Assembly: GCF_031348265.1 (NCBI RefSeq)
Contig: NZ_CP133771.1
Location: 5,084,001 to 5,148,000, forward strand
Reading direction: 5' to 3'
DNA: 64,000 nt
DNA from: Streptomyces collinus
Lineage (GTDB): Bacteria; Actinomycetota; Actinomycetes; Streptomycetales; Streptomycetaceae
The position numbers and the translations under genes were made by a program. Positions 43,574 to 51,599 of the stretch are shown one piece after another. Position 1 is the first letter of the stretch. Every line of letters starts with the position of its first letter. Below the pieces are notes generated by a model. It saw only the letters and a program-made list of their open reading frames with translations. It ran no database searches and had not been told where the DNA came from.

Positions 43574-44472
43574 CCTCCGCTTCCGCCGCCATCCCCCAGC
43601 CGGGACGCACCAAGGCCTTCCTGCGGCTGGTGATGATCGAGCACTCGGTGTTCGCGCTGCCCTTCGCCTACATCGCCGCGCTCACCGCCATGTTCCAGTG
43701 GGACAAGAACATCCACTGGGGCAAGCTGCTGCTGGTCACCGTCTGCATGGTGGGGCTGCGCACGTTCGCGATGGCGGTCAACCGGATCATCGACCGGGAG
43801 ATCGACGCGCGCAATCCGCGCACGGCGCAGCGCGAGCTGGTGACGGGCGCGATGTCGGTGAAGCACGCCTGGACGGGCGCGCTGATCGCCCTGGCCGTGT
43901 TCCTCGGCGCGGCGGCCCTGCTCAACCCGCTGTGCCTGGCGCTGGCCCCCATCGCGGTGATCCCGATGGTGGTCTACCCCTACGGCAAGCGGTTCACGAA
44001 CTTCCCGCAGGCCATCCTCGGCCTCGCCCAGGCCATGGGCCCGGTCGGCGGCTGGCTGGCGATCACGGGCTCCTGGTCCTGGGACGCGGTGATCCTCGGT
44101 CTGGCCGTCGGGATCTGGATCGGCGGCTTCGACCTGATCTACGCCTGCCAGGACGTGGAGACCGACCGTGAGATCGGCGTCATGTCCGTCCCGGCGCGGT
44201 TCGGCATCCCGTCGGCGATCTGGGGCGCCCGCGTCTGCCACGCCCTCACGACCGCCCTGTTCGTCTGGTACGCCCTCGCCACCGGTGCCGGGGCGTTCTT
44301 CTGGCTGGGCCTTCTGATCGTCGCCGGGGCCTTCCTCTACGAGCACTCGATCGTGCGCCCCCACGACCTCTCCCGCGTGAACCGCGCGTTCTTCAGCGTC
44401 AACGGCTTCATCGGCATCGCCCTGTTCGTGTGCGCGCTGCTGGACCTGCTGGTGCGTGGCCTCACCGTGTGA
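43570..44472 (+). CDS. mqnP: UbiA-type prenyltransferase of the futalosine menaquinone pathway
   Basis: 300 residues with about eight to nine membrane helices. The Asp-rich motifs are NRIIDREIDARNPRT and CQDVETDREIG, which bind the Mg-polyprenyl diphosphate. It prenylates 1,4-dihydroxy-6-naphthoate at the membrane. It is translationally coupled to the UbiD-type gene, which supports the futalosine role over ubiquinone or haem O pathways. Confidence 0.92.
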   Translation: MTSASAAIPQPGRTKAFLRLVMIEHSVFALPFAYIAALTAMFQWDKNIHWGKLLLVTVCMVGLRTFAMAVNRIIDREIDARNPRTAQRELVTGAMSVKHAWTGALIALAVFLGAAALLNPLCLALAPIAVIPMVVYPYGKRFTNFPQAILGLAQAMGPVGGWLAITGSWSWDAVILGLAVGIWIGGFDLIYACQDVETDREIGVMSVPARFGIPSAIWGARVCHALTTALFVWYALATGAGAFFWLGLLIVAGAFLYEHSIVRPHDLSRVNRAFFSVNGFIGIALFVCALLDLLVRGLTV

Positions 44473-45067
44473 GCGCGGCCGGGGCTGTGGGGCCGCGGCG
44501 GAACACGAACGCCGCCGCCACCCCCGCCAGCAGGCCCAGCAGATGGCCCTGCCAGCTGACGCCCGTCTGGGTCGGGGCCAGGCCCGCCAGGATCGAGCCG
44601 CCCCAGACCGCGGCGATCAGGACGCCCGCCAGGACGCCCCAGGGGCGGCGCTCGACGAAGCCGCTGACCAGGAGGAAGCCGAAGAGGCCGAAGATCACGC
44701 CGGAGGCGCCCGCGGTGTTGGTGCGGTCCGGGGCTATGAGCCAGACGCCCAGGCCGTCGACGACGATGATCAGCGCGCAGACGAGCAGGAACCGGCGCAG
44801 GCCGGCGAGCGCCGCGAGGAAGCCGAGGACCAGCAGCGGCACGGTGTTCGCCGCCAGATGGGCGAAACCGAAGTGGATGAAGGACGAGGGGACGACATCG
44901 ACCAGTTCGGACGGGTCGCGCGGGGTGACGCCGAAGCCGTCCAGCGCGTGGCCCGTGGCGACGTCGACCACTTCCAGCAGCCACAGCAGCGCGACCCAGG
45001 CGAGCATGAGCTTGCCCGCGGCCAGCGCACGGTCGCCGTTCGACCACCCGGCTTGCGGACCCGACAT
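44462..45067 (-). CDS. Rhomboid-family intramembrane serine protease
   Basis: 201 residues with six membrane helices. The conserved FIHFGFAHLAANTVPLLVLG segment, the catalytic Ser in GASGVIFGLFGF and the catalytic His in SWQGHLLGLLAG are all present, so it should be active. It is opposed to the menaquinone genes and overlaps the prenyltransferase end by 11 bp. Substrate unknown. Confidence 0.93.
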   Translation of the reverse strand: MSGPQAGWSNGDRALAAGKLMLAWVALLWLLEVVDVATGHALDGFGVTPRDPSELVDVVPSSFIHFGFAHLAANTVPLLVLGFLAALAGLRRFLLVCALIIVVDGLGVWLIAPDRTNTAGASGVIFGLFGFLLVSGFVERRPWGVLAGVLIAAVWGGSILAGLAPTQTGVSWQGHLLGLLAGVAAAFVFRRGPTAPAALTR

Positions 45068-45158
45068 GGCGACCCCCAGTGCTCGCTCGTCCCCTCCGTG
45101 CAACGGCCCGCACCCCTTGGCCGGTTCCCACGCCGTGGCGCCGGATAGGCTCGGTGTT

Positions 45159-45845
45159 GTGAACCCAGTCAAGCCAGGCGAGATGCCGCGTACGCCTTGG
45201 ATCGTAGGGGTGTCCGGGGCTTCCGGCACCCCGTATGCCGCTGCCGTGCTGCGGGCTCTTCTGGATGCCGGCGAGAGCGTCGATCTCGTGGTGTCCCGGG
45301 CGTCCCGGCTGACCCTGCTGGACGAGACCGGGATCTCCTTCCGGGACGCCCACTGGCAGGCCGACCTGCGGGAATGGCTGTCCCGGGGCGCCGACGGCAA
45401 GCCGGACACCTTCTCCGTCGACATCGGCGCCGTACGGCACTGGAGCGCCGGTGACCTGGCCGCCGGCCCCTCCTCGGGGTCGTACCCCACCAAGGGCATG
45501 CTCATCGTGCCCGCCTCGACGGCGAGCGTGGCGGGGGTCGCGCTCGGCCTGTCGAAGGACCTGCTCCAGCGGGCGGCGAGCGTGACCCTCAAGGAGGGAC
45601 GCAAGCTGATCGTGGCCGTGCGCGAGACCCCGCTGAACGGCCAGACCCTGCGGCACCTGGTCACCCTCGACGACGCGGGCGCGACGGTCGTGCCCGCCTC
45701 ACCCGCCTTCTACGCGGGCGCGACGCACATCCAGGACCTGGTGGACTTCGTCGCCGGACGCGTACTCGACGCGGCGGGCGTGCCGCACCGGCTCTACCGC
45801 CGTTGGCAGGGTGAACTCGGCGGCGGTGCGCACCGCGACGGCTGA
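45159..45845 (+). CDS. mqnM: UbiX-type flavin prenyltransferase
   Basis: 228 residues. WIVGVSGASGTPYAAAVLRA binds FMN, YPTKGMLIVPASTASVAGVA and KLIVAVRETPLNGQTLRHL are family motifs. It makes prenylated FMN for the UbiD-type decarboxylase at 42122. The GTG at 45159 lies 7 bp after TAGGCT (45146-45151), a plausible -10, so the mRNA may be leaderless. An ATG at 45183 is the alternative start. Confidence 0.92.
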   Translation: MNPVKPGEMPRTPWIVGVSGASGTPYAAAVLRALLDAGESVDLVVSRASRLTLLDETGISFRDAHWQADLREWLSRGADGKPDTFSVDIGAVRHWSAGDLAAGPSSGSYPTKGMLIVPASTASVAGVALGLSKDLLQRAASVTLKEGRKLIVAVRETPLNGQTLRHLVTLDDAGATVVPASPAFYAGATHIQDLVDFVAGRVLDAAGVPHRLYRRWQGELGGGAHRDG

Positions 45846-45902
45846 GCAGCACCCGAACCTCATCGGACTCAACGACAACTTCAGCGGAAGGCTTCGATCG
45901 CA

Positions 45903-46358
45903 ATGGACGCGGTGGACAGGCAGCTCATCCAGGCCCTGAGGGAGAACGGCCGGGCCTCCTACGCGGAGCTGGGACGCCTCGTCGGACTGTCGGGACCCAG
46001 TGTCACCGACCGCATCAACCGGCTGGAGGCGGCCGGGGTCATCACCGGCTACCGGGCCACCGTCGACGCCGCCTCGCTCGGCCTCGGAGTCACCGCCCTG
46101 ATCGGCATCTCACTCTCCGACGCCACCGACCACGAGGACGTGGCGCAGCGGCTGAAGGACCTCTCGGAGATCGAGGACTGCTGGTTCATCGCGGGCGACG
46201 ACTCGTACATGCTCAAGGTGCGGGCGGCGGACGTCGACGGCCTGGAGAAGATGATCCGGCGGCTCAGCGGGATCGAGGGCGTCTCCCGCACGCGGACGAC
46301 GATCGTGCTCTCCACGAAGTGGGAGAACCGGGTCGGGGAGCTGCCCGAAGAGGAGTAG
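45903..46358 (+). CDS. Lrp/AsnC-family regulator
   Basis: 151 residues. The AsnC-type HTH (DRQLIQALRENGRASYAELG, then LVGLSGPSVTDRINRLEAAG) is followed by a RAM effector domain (ALIGISLSD, CWFIAGDDSYMLKVRAADVD). Lying between the UbiX-type gene and mqnE, it is a good candidate to adjust menaquinone synthesis to amino-acid supply, though that is inference. Confidence 0.9.
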   Translation: MDAVDRQLIQALRENGRASYAELGRLVGLSGPSVTDRINRLEAAGVITGYRATVDAASLGLGVTALIGISLSDATDHEDVAQRLKDLSEIEDCWFIAGDDSYMLKVRAADVDGLEKMIRRLSGIEGVSRTRTTIVLSTKWENRVGELPEEE

Positions 46359-46403
46359 AGCGGTAGCCGTACGGTTGGGACGTCTTCGTAGAAAGGTGTG
46401 GGC

Positions 46404-47567
46404 ATGGATCTCGGGCTCAAGCGCGAGCTGGAGGAGAAGGTCAGGGCGGGCGTCCGTCTGACCCGTGAGGACGGCATCGCGCTGTACGAGTCGGACGACC
46501 TGGCCTGGCTCGGCGGCCTGGCGCACGAGGTGCGCACCCGCAAGAACGGCGACGTCGTGCACTTCAACGTCAACCGTCACCTCAACATGACGAACGTGTG
46601 CACGGCCTCCTGCGCGTACTGCTCCTTCCAGCGCAAGCCGGGGGAGAAGGACGCCTACACGATGCGCATCGAGGAGGCCGTCAAGCTCGCCAAGGCGATG
46701 GAGTCGGAGAACCTCACCGAGCTGCACATCGTCAACGGGCTGCACCCGAACCTGCCGTGGCGGTACTACCCGCGGTCGCTGCGCGAGCTGAAGGCGGCGC
46801 TGCCGGACGTCTCGCTGAAGGCGTTCACGGCCACGGAGATCCACCACTTCGAGACCATCTCGGGGATGAGCGCGTCGGAGATCCTCGACGAGCTGATCGA
46901 CGCCGGCCTTGAGTCCCTCACCGGCGGTGGCGCCGAGATCTTCGACTGGGAGGTCCGGCAGCACATCGTGGACCACCGGACCCACTGGGAGGACTGGTCC
47001 CGGATCCACCGGCTCGCGCACGAGAAGGGTCTGAAGACCCCGTGCACGATGCTGTACGGGCACATCGAGGAGCCGCGTCACCGGGTGGACCACGTGCTGC
47101 GGCTGCGTGAGCTGCAGGACGAGACGGGCGGCTTCCAGGTCTTCATTCCGCTGCGGTACCAGCACGACTTCGTCGACATGCAGGACGGCAAGGTGCGCAA
47201 TCGCCTCCAGGCACGGACGCAGATGGCGACGGGGGCCGAGGCGCTGAAGACCTTCGCCGTGTCGCGGCTGCTGTTCGACAACGTGCCGCACGTGAAGGTG
47301 TTCTGGGTGATGCACGGGGTGCAGACGGCTCAACTCGCGCTTCAGCACGGGGCGGACGACATGGACGGGTCGGTCGTCGAGTACAAGATCACTCATGACG
47401 CGGACAACTACGGGACGCCGAACAAGCTGACGCGTGAGGATCTGCTCGATCTCATTCGGGATGCCGGGTTCCGGCCGGTGGAGCGGAACACGCGGTACGA
47501 GATCATTCGGGAGTATGAGGGGCCTGACCCCTTGCTTCGCGAGGCGCCGCAGCCTATGCGGGTGTGA
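46404..47567 (+). CDS. mqnE: Aminofutalosine synthase (radical SAM)
   Basis: 387 residues. The radical-SAM cluster motif CxxxCxYC is in VCTASCAYCSFQRKPGEKDA; LTGGGAEIFDWEVRQHI and IPLRYQHDFVDMQDG are typical of MqnE/MqnC proteins. MqnE joins the MqnA product with SAM to make aminofutalosine. The ATG at 46404 is preferred over the GTG at 46398 because AAAGG sits seven bases upstream of it. Confidence 0.95.
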   Translation: MDLGLKRELEEKVRAGVRLTREDGIALYESDDLAWLGGLAHEVRTRKNGDVVHFNVNRHLNMTNVCTASCAYCSFQRKPGEKDAYTMRIEEAVKLAKAMESENLTELHIVNGLHPNLPWRYYPRSLRELKAALPDVSLKAFTATEIHHFETISGMSASEILDELIDAGLESLTGGGAEIFDWEVRQHIVDHRTHWEDWSRIHRLAHEKGLKTPCTMLYGHIEEPRHRVDHVLRLRELQDETGGFQVFIPLRYQHDFVDMQDGKVRNRLQARTQMATGAEALKTFAVSRLLFDNVPHVKVFWVMHGVQTAQLALQHGADDMDGSVVEYKITHDADNYGTPNKLTREDLLDLIRDAGFRPVERNTRYEIIREYEGPDPLLREAPQPMRV

Positions 47568-47636
47568 TTGCGGCTTTCGCTGTGTGGGGGTTGTTCGCGC
47601 AGTTCTCCGCGCCCCTGACGGGGGTACCCGGAGGGC

Positions 47637-48287
47637 ATGGTCAGGACCGAGGCGCCTGAGGACGCCTACACCGCCGAACCGTTCCTTCCCGGTCGCGGCG
47701 GGCTTGTCGCCCTGCGGCGGGCCGCCGCCGACTGTCGGGGTTGTCCCCTGCACCGGGACGCCACCCAGACCGTGTTCGGGGCCGGGGACCAGGACGCCCG
47801 GGTCATGCTCGTCGGGGAACAGCCCGGGGATCAGGAGGACCGGCAGGGGAAGCCGTTCGTCGGGCCTGCCGGGAAGCTGCTGGACCGGGCCCTGGGGGAG
47901 GCCGGCATCGATCCCTCCGAGGCCTACGTCACCAACGCCGTGAAGCACTTCAAGTTCACGCAGGCCGAGCCCCGCAAGCGGCGGATCCACAAGGCTCCGA
48001 ACCTGCGGGAGATGACCGCGTGCGGGCCCTGGCTGGCCGCGGAGCTCGCGGTCGTGGAGCCGGAGCTGATCGTCGTGCTGGGGGCCACCGCCGGGAAGGC
48101 GCTGCTCGGGTCCTCGTTCCGGGTCACGCAGGTGCGCGGGACGGTGCTGGAGGAGGAGATCCACGGGCGGCCGGAGCGGCTGGTGCCGACCGTGCACCCC
48201 TCCTCGGTGCTGCGGTCGGACGACCGGGAGGCGGCGTACCGGGGGCTGGTGTCGGACCTGAAGGTGGCGGCCGACGCCCTGTCGTAA
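47637..48287 (+). CDS. UdgX-type uracil-DNA glycosylase
   Basis: 216 residues. Motif A is GEQPGDQED (60-68) and the late motif HPSSVLR is at 187-193. The diagnostic loop K114-R-R-I-H118-K is present; in mycobacterial UdgX the His of this loop forms a covalent bond with the abasic site, giving a suicide-type adduct. Cysteines C33, C36 and C129 belong to the expected 4Fe-4S site. It is therefore probably UdgX and not a plain family 4 enzyme. Confidence 0.9.
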   Translation: MVRTEAPEDAYTAEPFLPGRGGLVALRRAAADCRGCPLHRDATQTVFGAGDQDARVMLVGEQPGDQEDRQGKPFVGPAGKLLDRALGEAGIDPSEAYVTNAVKHFKFTQAEPRKRRIHKAPNLREMTACGPWLAAELAVVEPELIVVLGATAGKALLGSSFRVTQVRGTVLEEEIHGRPERLVPTVHPSSVLRSDDREAAYRGLVSDLKVAADALS

Positions 48288-48303
48288 TAGCTACAATTCC
48301 GAC

Positions 48304-48828
48304 ATGCCCCTTACCCTCACGCTCGAACCCGCCGTCACCCCCGCGCTGCGTGACGGCCTGCTCGATCTGTGGACCGATGTCTCCAACGCCGGAGGGGCCG
48401 TCGGGTACGTGCCGCCGGTGACGCGGGAGGAGATCCGCCCCGCGCTGGTGCAGCACTTCGCGGCGATGGCGGACGGCCGGGTCAAGCTGCTCGCCGGGCA
48501 CGACGAGGAGGGGCGGGTCGCGGCGACCGCCTTCCTGACCTTCAACACGCACCACCTGATGACGCACTGGCTGTGGCTGTACACGGTGATGGTGCACCCG
48601 AGGCACCAGGGCAAGGGCTGGGGGCGGGACCTGCTGCGCACCGCCGCGGACACGGCCCGGGCGATGGACGGGATCGAGGCGATCCGGCTGACCTGCCGGG
48701 GCGGTCTCGGCCTTGAGCGGTTCTACGAGGCCTGCGGCTACAAGGAGGTCGGGCGGGTCCCCGGGGCGATCCGGGTGGCGCCGGGAGACGACCGCGAGGA
48801 CGTCATCATGCTGCTGCCCCTCGTCTGA
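48304..48828 (+). CDS. GNAT-family N-acetyltransferase
   Basis: 174 residues. The acetyl-CoA site is HPRHQGKGWGRDLLRTAADT (motif A) after WLWLYTVMV. The substrate is unknown. TACAAT (48292-48297) ends six bases before the ATG, so transcription probably starts at the start codon (leaderless mRNA). Confidence 0.85.
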   Translation: MPLTLTLEPAVTPALRDGLLDLWTDVSNAGGAVGYVPPVTREEIRPALVQHFAAMADGRVKLLAGHDEEGRVAATAFLTFNTHHLMTHWLWLYTVMVHPRHQGKGWGRDLLRTAADTARAMDGIEAIRLTCRGGLGLERFYEACGYKEVGRVPGAIRVAPGDDREDVIMLLPLV

Positions 48829-48919
48829 CCCCCCTGCAAGATCGGCCGCTCGGCGTGCTTCACTGGACGGTGCCCCTTTGGGTGTGTTCCGACCGTTCGA
48901 ACCGGAAGAGTGGATTGAG

Positions 48920-49219
48920 ATGCTCCGCTACACGCTGATGCGCCTCGGAATCTTCGTGGGCTGCCTCGTGGTCGTCTGGGGCGCTGTCTACTCCGGCATC
49001 GCCCCGCGCGGGCTCGGCAACAGCAACGGGCTGTGGATCGTGGCCCTCGCCCTGCTCATCTCCGCGCCGATCAGTCTGGTCGTGCTGCGCAAGGAGCGGG
49101 ACCGGGCGTCGGTCCAGGTCGCGCAGCGGGTCGACCGGATGAAGGCCAACCTGGCCGCGAACCGCAGCCAGGAGGACGTGGCCGACGACACCGCGCGGGC
49201 CCAGGGGCAGGCCTCGTAA
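48920..49219 (+). CDS. DUF4229 small membrane protein
   Basis: 99 residues with two membrane helices (MRLGIFVGCLVVVWGAVYSG; LWIVALALLISAPISLVVL) followed by a conserved basic cytoplasmic tail (RKERDRASVQVAQRVDRMKA). This is the DUF4229 layout, common in Streptomyces and of unknown function. Confidence 0.82.
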   Translation: MLRYTLMRLGIFVGCLVVVWGAVYSGIAPRGLGNSNGLWIVALALLISAPISLVVLRKERDRASVQVAQRVDRMKANLAANRSQEDVADDTARAQGQAS

Positions 49220-49239
49220 GGTCCCTCACACGCGTTCCG

Positions 49240-49275
49240 GCGCCCCGTTTCCGTACATGCTCGGAAACGGGGCGC
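49240..49275 (+). terminator. Strong hairpin terminator
   Basis: A perfect 14-bp stem (49240-49253 with 49262-49275), 8-nt loop, followed by TTTGCGTT, 20 bp after the DUF4229 gene. It separates that gene from the leader/symporter unit. Confidence 0.88.
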
Positions 49276-49304
49276 TTTGCGTTGTATGGGTGTGTGTGCG
49301 TCGT

Positions 49305-49353
49305 CACCTGTCAAAGCCAGGCTTTGGGGTCCTCAAAGCTCAGGTGTTAAGGT
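49305..49353 (+). promoter_or_regulatory. Promoter and inverted repeats before the leader peptide
   Basis: TAAGGT (49348-49353) lies six bases before the leader ATG at 49360 and can pair with TTGGGG (49324-49329) at 18 bp, implying a leaderless message. Upstream symmetry includes CACCTG (49305-49310) with CAGGTG (49341-49346) and CAAAGCC (49312-49318) with GGCTTTG (49320-49326), possible activator or repressor sites. Confidence 0.5.
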
Positions 49354-49359
49354 CTTGGT

Positions 49360-49461
49360 ATGAAGTCAGCAGTCGTGCCTCATTCGCCTCTGAGCGCTCC
49401 GCTCGTGGCGCGACTGCACGTGGATCTCTGTCGGTGCGCGTCCGCTTTCTGTCGTCCCTGA
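49360..49461 (+). CDS. Putative cysteine-rich leader peptide (attenuator uORF)
   Basis: 33 codons. The N-terminal half is unremarkable; the conserved end is LVARLHVDLCRCASAFCRP with three cysteines (codons 24, 26 and 31), then TGA. The RLHVDLCR-x-A-S-x-x-C pattern is the one of the tiny leader peptides upstream of sulfur and cysteine genes in actinobacteria, where ribosome stalling at Cys codons controls the downstream gene. It ends 65 bp before the symporter GTG at 49527. It is too short for ordinary gene calling but well supported by pattern and position. Confidence 0.75.
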   Translation: MKSAVVPHSPLSAPLVARLHVDLCRCASAFCRP

Positions 49462-49526
49462 CGTAACGCAACCCCCGTCGTTCCCCACGTCAGTTCCCCC
49501 CTCGCGTCCCCCAACGGAGTCAGTCC

Positions 49527-50837
49527 GTGTCCTCACGTCTGAAGTTCTTCAAGGTGCCCTTCTGGGCCCAGATACTCGCCGGTCTCGTCCTGGGTGTGTT
49601 CCTCGGCTGGATCGCCCGCGACCTGGACCTCTCCTGGCTGGTCACGACCCTGGAGAAGGTCGGCGACACCTTCATCGGCCTGCTGAAGCTGGCCGTCGCC
49701 CCGCTCGTCTTCTTCGCGATCCTGGTCTCGATCACCAACCTGCGGAAGGTCAACAACGCGGCCCGTCTGGCCTCGCGCACCCTCCTCTGGTTCATGATCA
49801 CGTCGCTGATCGCGGTGAGCATCGGCCTGATCATCGGCCTGGTCACCAACCCGGGCGCCGGTACCGGCCTCACGCCCAAGGACGGCGCGAAGCCCGAGAG
49901 CACCGGTTCCTGGATCGACTTCCTGACCGGCATCGTCCCGACCGACGTCATCACGCCGTTCACCGACCTGAACGTGCTCCAGATCGTCTTCATGGCCGCC
50001 GTCGCCGGTATCGCCGCGCTCCAGCTCGGTGAGAAGGCCCAGCCGATCCTCACCCTGAGCGAGTCCGTCCTCAGCCTGCTCCAGAAGGCGCTGTGGTGGG
50101 TCATCCGGCTCGCCCCGCTCGGCACGATCGGCCTCATCGGCCACGCCATCGCCACCTACGGCTGGGACCTGATCGGCAAGTACGCGACGTTCACCGCCGA
50201 CATCTACGTCGGCTGCCTCATCGTGATGTTCGGCGTCTACCCGACGCTGCTCGCGACCGTCGCCAAGGTCAACCCGGTCCAGTTCTTCAAGGGCGCCTGG
50301 CCCGCGATCCAGCTCGCGTTCGTCTCTCGCTCCTCCGTCGGCACCATGCCGCTGACGCAGAAGGTCACCGAGCGGCTCGGCGTGCCGAAGGAGTACGCCT
50401 CCTTCGCCGTGCCGTTCGGCGCCACGACCAAGATGGACGGCTGCGCCGCGATCTATCCGGCCATCGCCGCGATCTTCGTCGCCCAGATCTTCGACATCCA
50501 GCTGGGCGTCGGCGACTACCTGCTGATCGCGTTCGTCTCGGTGGTCGGCTCCGCCGCCACGGCCGGCCTCACCGGCGCGACGGTCATGCTGACCCTGACC
50601 CTCTCCACCCTCGGCCTGCCGATGGAGGGTGTGGGCCTGCTCCTCGCGATCGACCCGATCCTGGACATGATCCGCACCGCGACCAACGTCGCCGGACAGG
50701 CGCTGATCCCGGTGCTGGTCTCCGCCCGCGAGAACCTGCTCGACCGCGACGCGTACGCCACGGCCGACGGTTCCTCCCTGGACGAGCCGGTCGACGAGCC
50801 ACGCGACAAGGCCGAGCCGGTCCCCGCGACCGCCTGA
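49527..50837 (+). CDS. Dicarboxylate/amino acid:cation symporter (DAACS family)
   Basis: 436 residues with about eight helices and two re-entrant loops. HP1 contains SRSSVGTMPLTQKV; helix 7 has FGATTKMDGCAAIYPAIAAI (NMDG motif with Lys for Asn); a late loop reads ATAGLTGATVMLTLTLSTLG. It imports an acidic amino acid, dicarboxylate or cystine with Na+ or H+. The leader peptide upstream makes a cystine (TcyP-like) role attractive, though this is inference. GTG start after GGAG. Confidence 0.9.
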   Translation: MSSRLKFFKVPFWAQILAGLVLGVFLGWIARDLDLSWLVTTLEKVGDTFIGLLKLAVAPLVFFAILVSITNLRKVNNAARLASRTLLWFMITSLIAVSIGLIIGLVTNPGAGTGLTPKDGAKPESTGSWIDFLTGIVPTDVITPFTDLNVLQIVFMAAVAGIAALQLGEKAQPILTLSESVLSLLQKALWWVIRLAPLGTIGLIGHAIATYGWDLIGKYATFTADIYVGCLIVMFGVYPTLLATVAKVNPVQFFKGAWPAIQLAFVSRSSVGTMPLTQKVTERLGVPKEYASFAVPFGATTKMDGCAAIYPAIAAIFVAQIFDIQLGVGDYLLIAFVSVVGSAATAGLTGATVMLTLTLSTLGLPMEGVGLLLAIDPILDMIRTATNVAGQALIPVLVSARENLLDRDAYATADGSSLDEPVDEPRDKAEPVPATA

Positions 50838-50862
50838 CGGCCGTCCGGCATCGAGACCTGAA

Positions 50863-50920
50863 CGGGCCCCCTGGGCGGCCCTTCCCCGGTTCACCGGGCG
50901 AGGGCCCTCCAGGGGGCCCG
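50863..50920 (+). terminator. Long hairpin terminator
   Basis: A 12-bp outer stem (CGGGCCCCCTGG 50863-50874 with 50909-50920) encloses further pairing GGCCCT/AGGGCC and CCGG/CCGG. It lies 26 bp after the symporter stop and immediately before the TetR promoter. Confidence 0.85.
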
Positions 50921-50933
50921 TACGCTAAGCGGT

Positions 50934-51599
50934 ATGGGTGCCGTGAAGACCAAGCGGATGCCGCGTGCGGTCCGTGAACAGCAGATGCTGGACGCCGCCG
51001 TGCGGATCTTCGGCCAACGGGGCTACATGGCCGCGTCGATGGACGAGATCGCCGAACTGGCCGGTGTGTCGAAGCCGTTGGTGTACCTGTACCTCAACTC
51101 CAAGGAAGACCTCTTCACCGCCTGCATCCGCCGGGAGGCGGGGGCCCTCGTCGAGGCGGTGCGGGCCGGGGTCCGCCGCGACCTGCCGGCCGACCGGCAA
51201 CTCTGGGAGGGCCTCGGCGCCTTCTTCGCGCACACCGGCGAGAACCCGGACGCGTGGTCGGTCCTGCACCTCCAGGCCCGTACCCACGGCGAGCCGTTCG
51301 CCGCCGAGGTCACCGCGATGCGCGAGGAGATCGTCGCGTTCGTGACCCAGCTGATCCTCGCCGGGGCCCGTGAGGCCCACCGCGATCCCGACCTGCCGGA
51401 GCGCGAGGTCGCCGGGCTGGCCGAGGCCCTCGTCGGCGCCGCCGAGTCGCTCGCGGCCTGGGCCAACGCCACCCCCGGCGTCACCGCCCGGCAGGCCGCG
51501 GCCACCCTGATGAACTTCGCCTGGGCGGGACTCGGCGACCTCATGGCGGGGCGGCCCTGGGCGCCCCGGGAGGAGCCGCCGGGCCCTCACGTCGGATAG
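50934..51599 (+). CDS. TetR-family regulator, probable fatty-acid gene repressor
   Basis: 221 residues. The HTH (REQQMLDAAVRIFGQRGYMA and IAELAGVSKPLVYLYLNSKE) is followed by a TetR_C ligand domain. TACGCT (50921-50926) seven bases before the ATG suggests a leaderless message. It converges on the MaoC/FabG4 operon with 13 bp overlap and is the nearest candidate for the TTACTC-type palindromes at 53802-53831. Confidence 0.88.
   Translation: MGAVKTKRMPRAVREQQMLDAAVRIFGQRGYMAASMDEIAELAGVSKPLVYLYLNSKEDLFTACIRREAGALVEAVRAGVRRDLPADRQLWEGLGAFFAHTGENPDAWSVLHLQARTHGEPFAAEVTAMREEIVAFVTQLILAGAREAHRDPDLPEREVAGLAEALVGAAESLAAWANATPGVTARQAAATLMNFAWAGLGDLMAGRPWAPREEPPGPHVG

Noticed and set aside
49305..49353. 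Riboswitch upstream of the symporter
   Set aside because: The inverted repeats lie upstream of the probable transcription start, so they would be DNA elements; no known aptamer pattern is visible.
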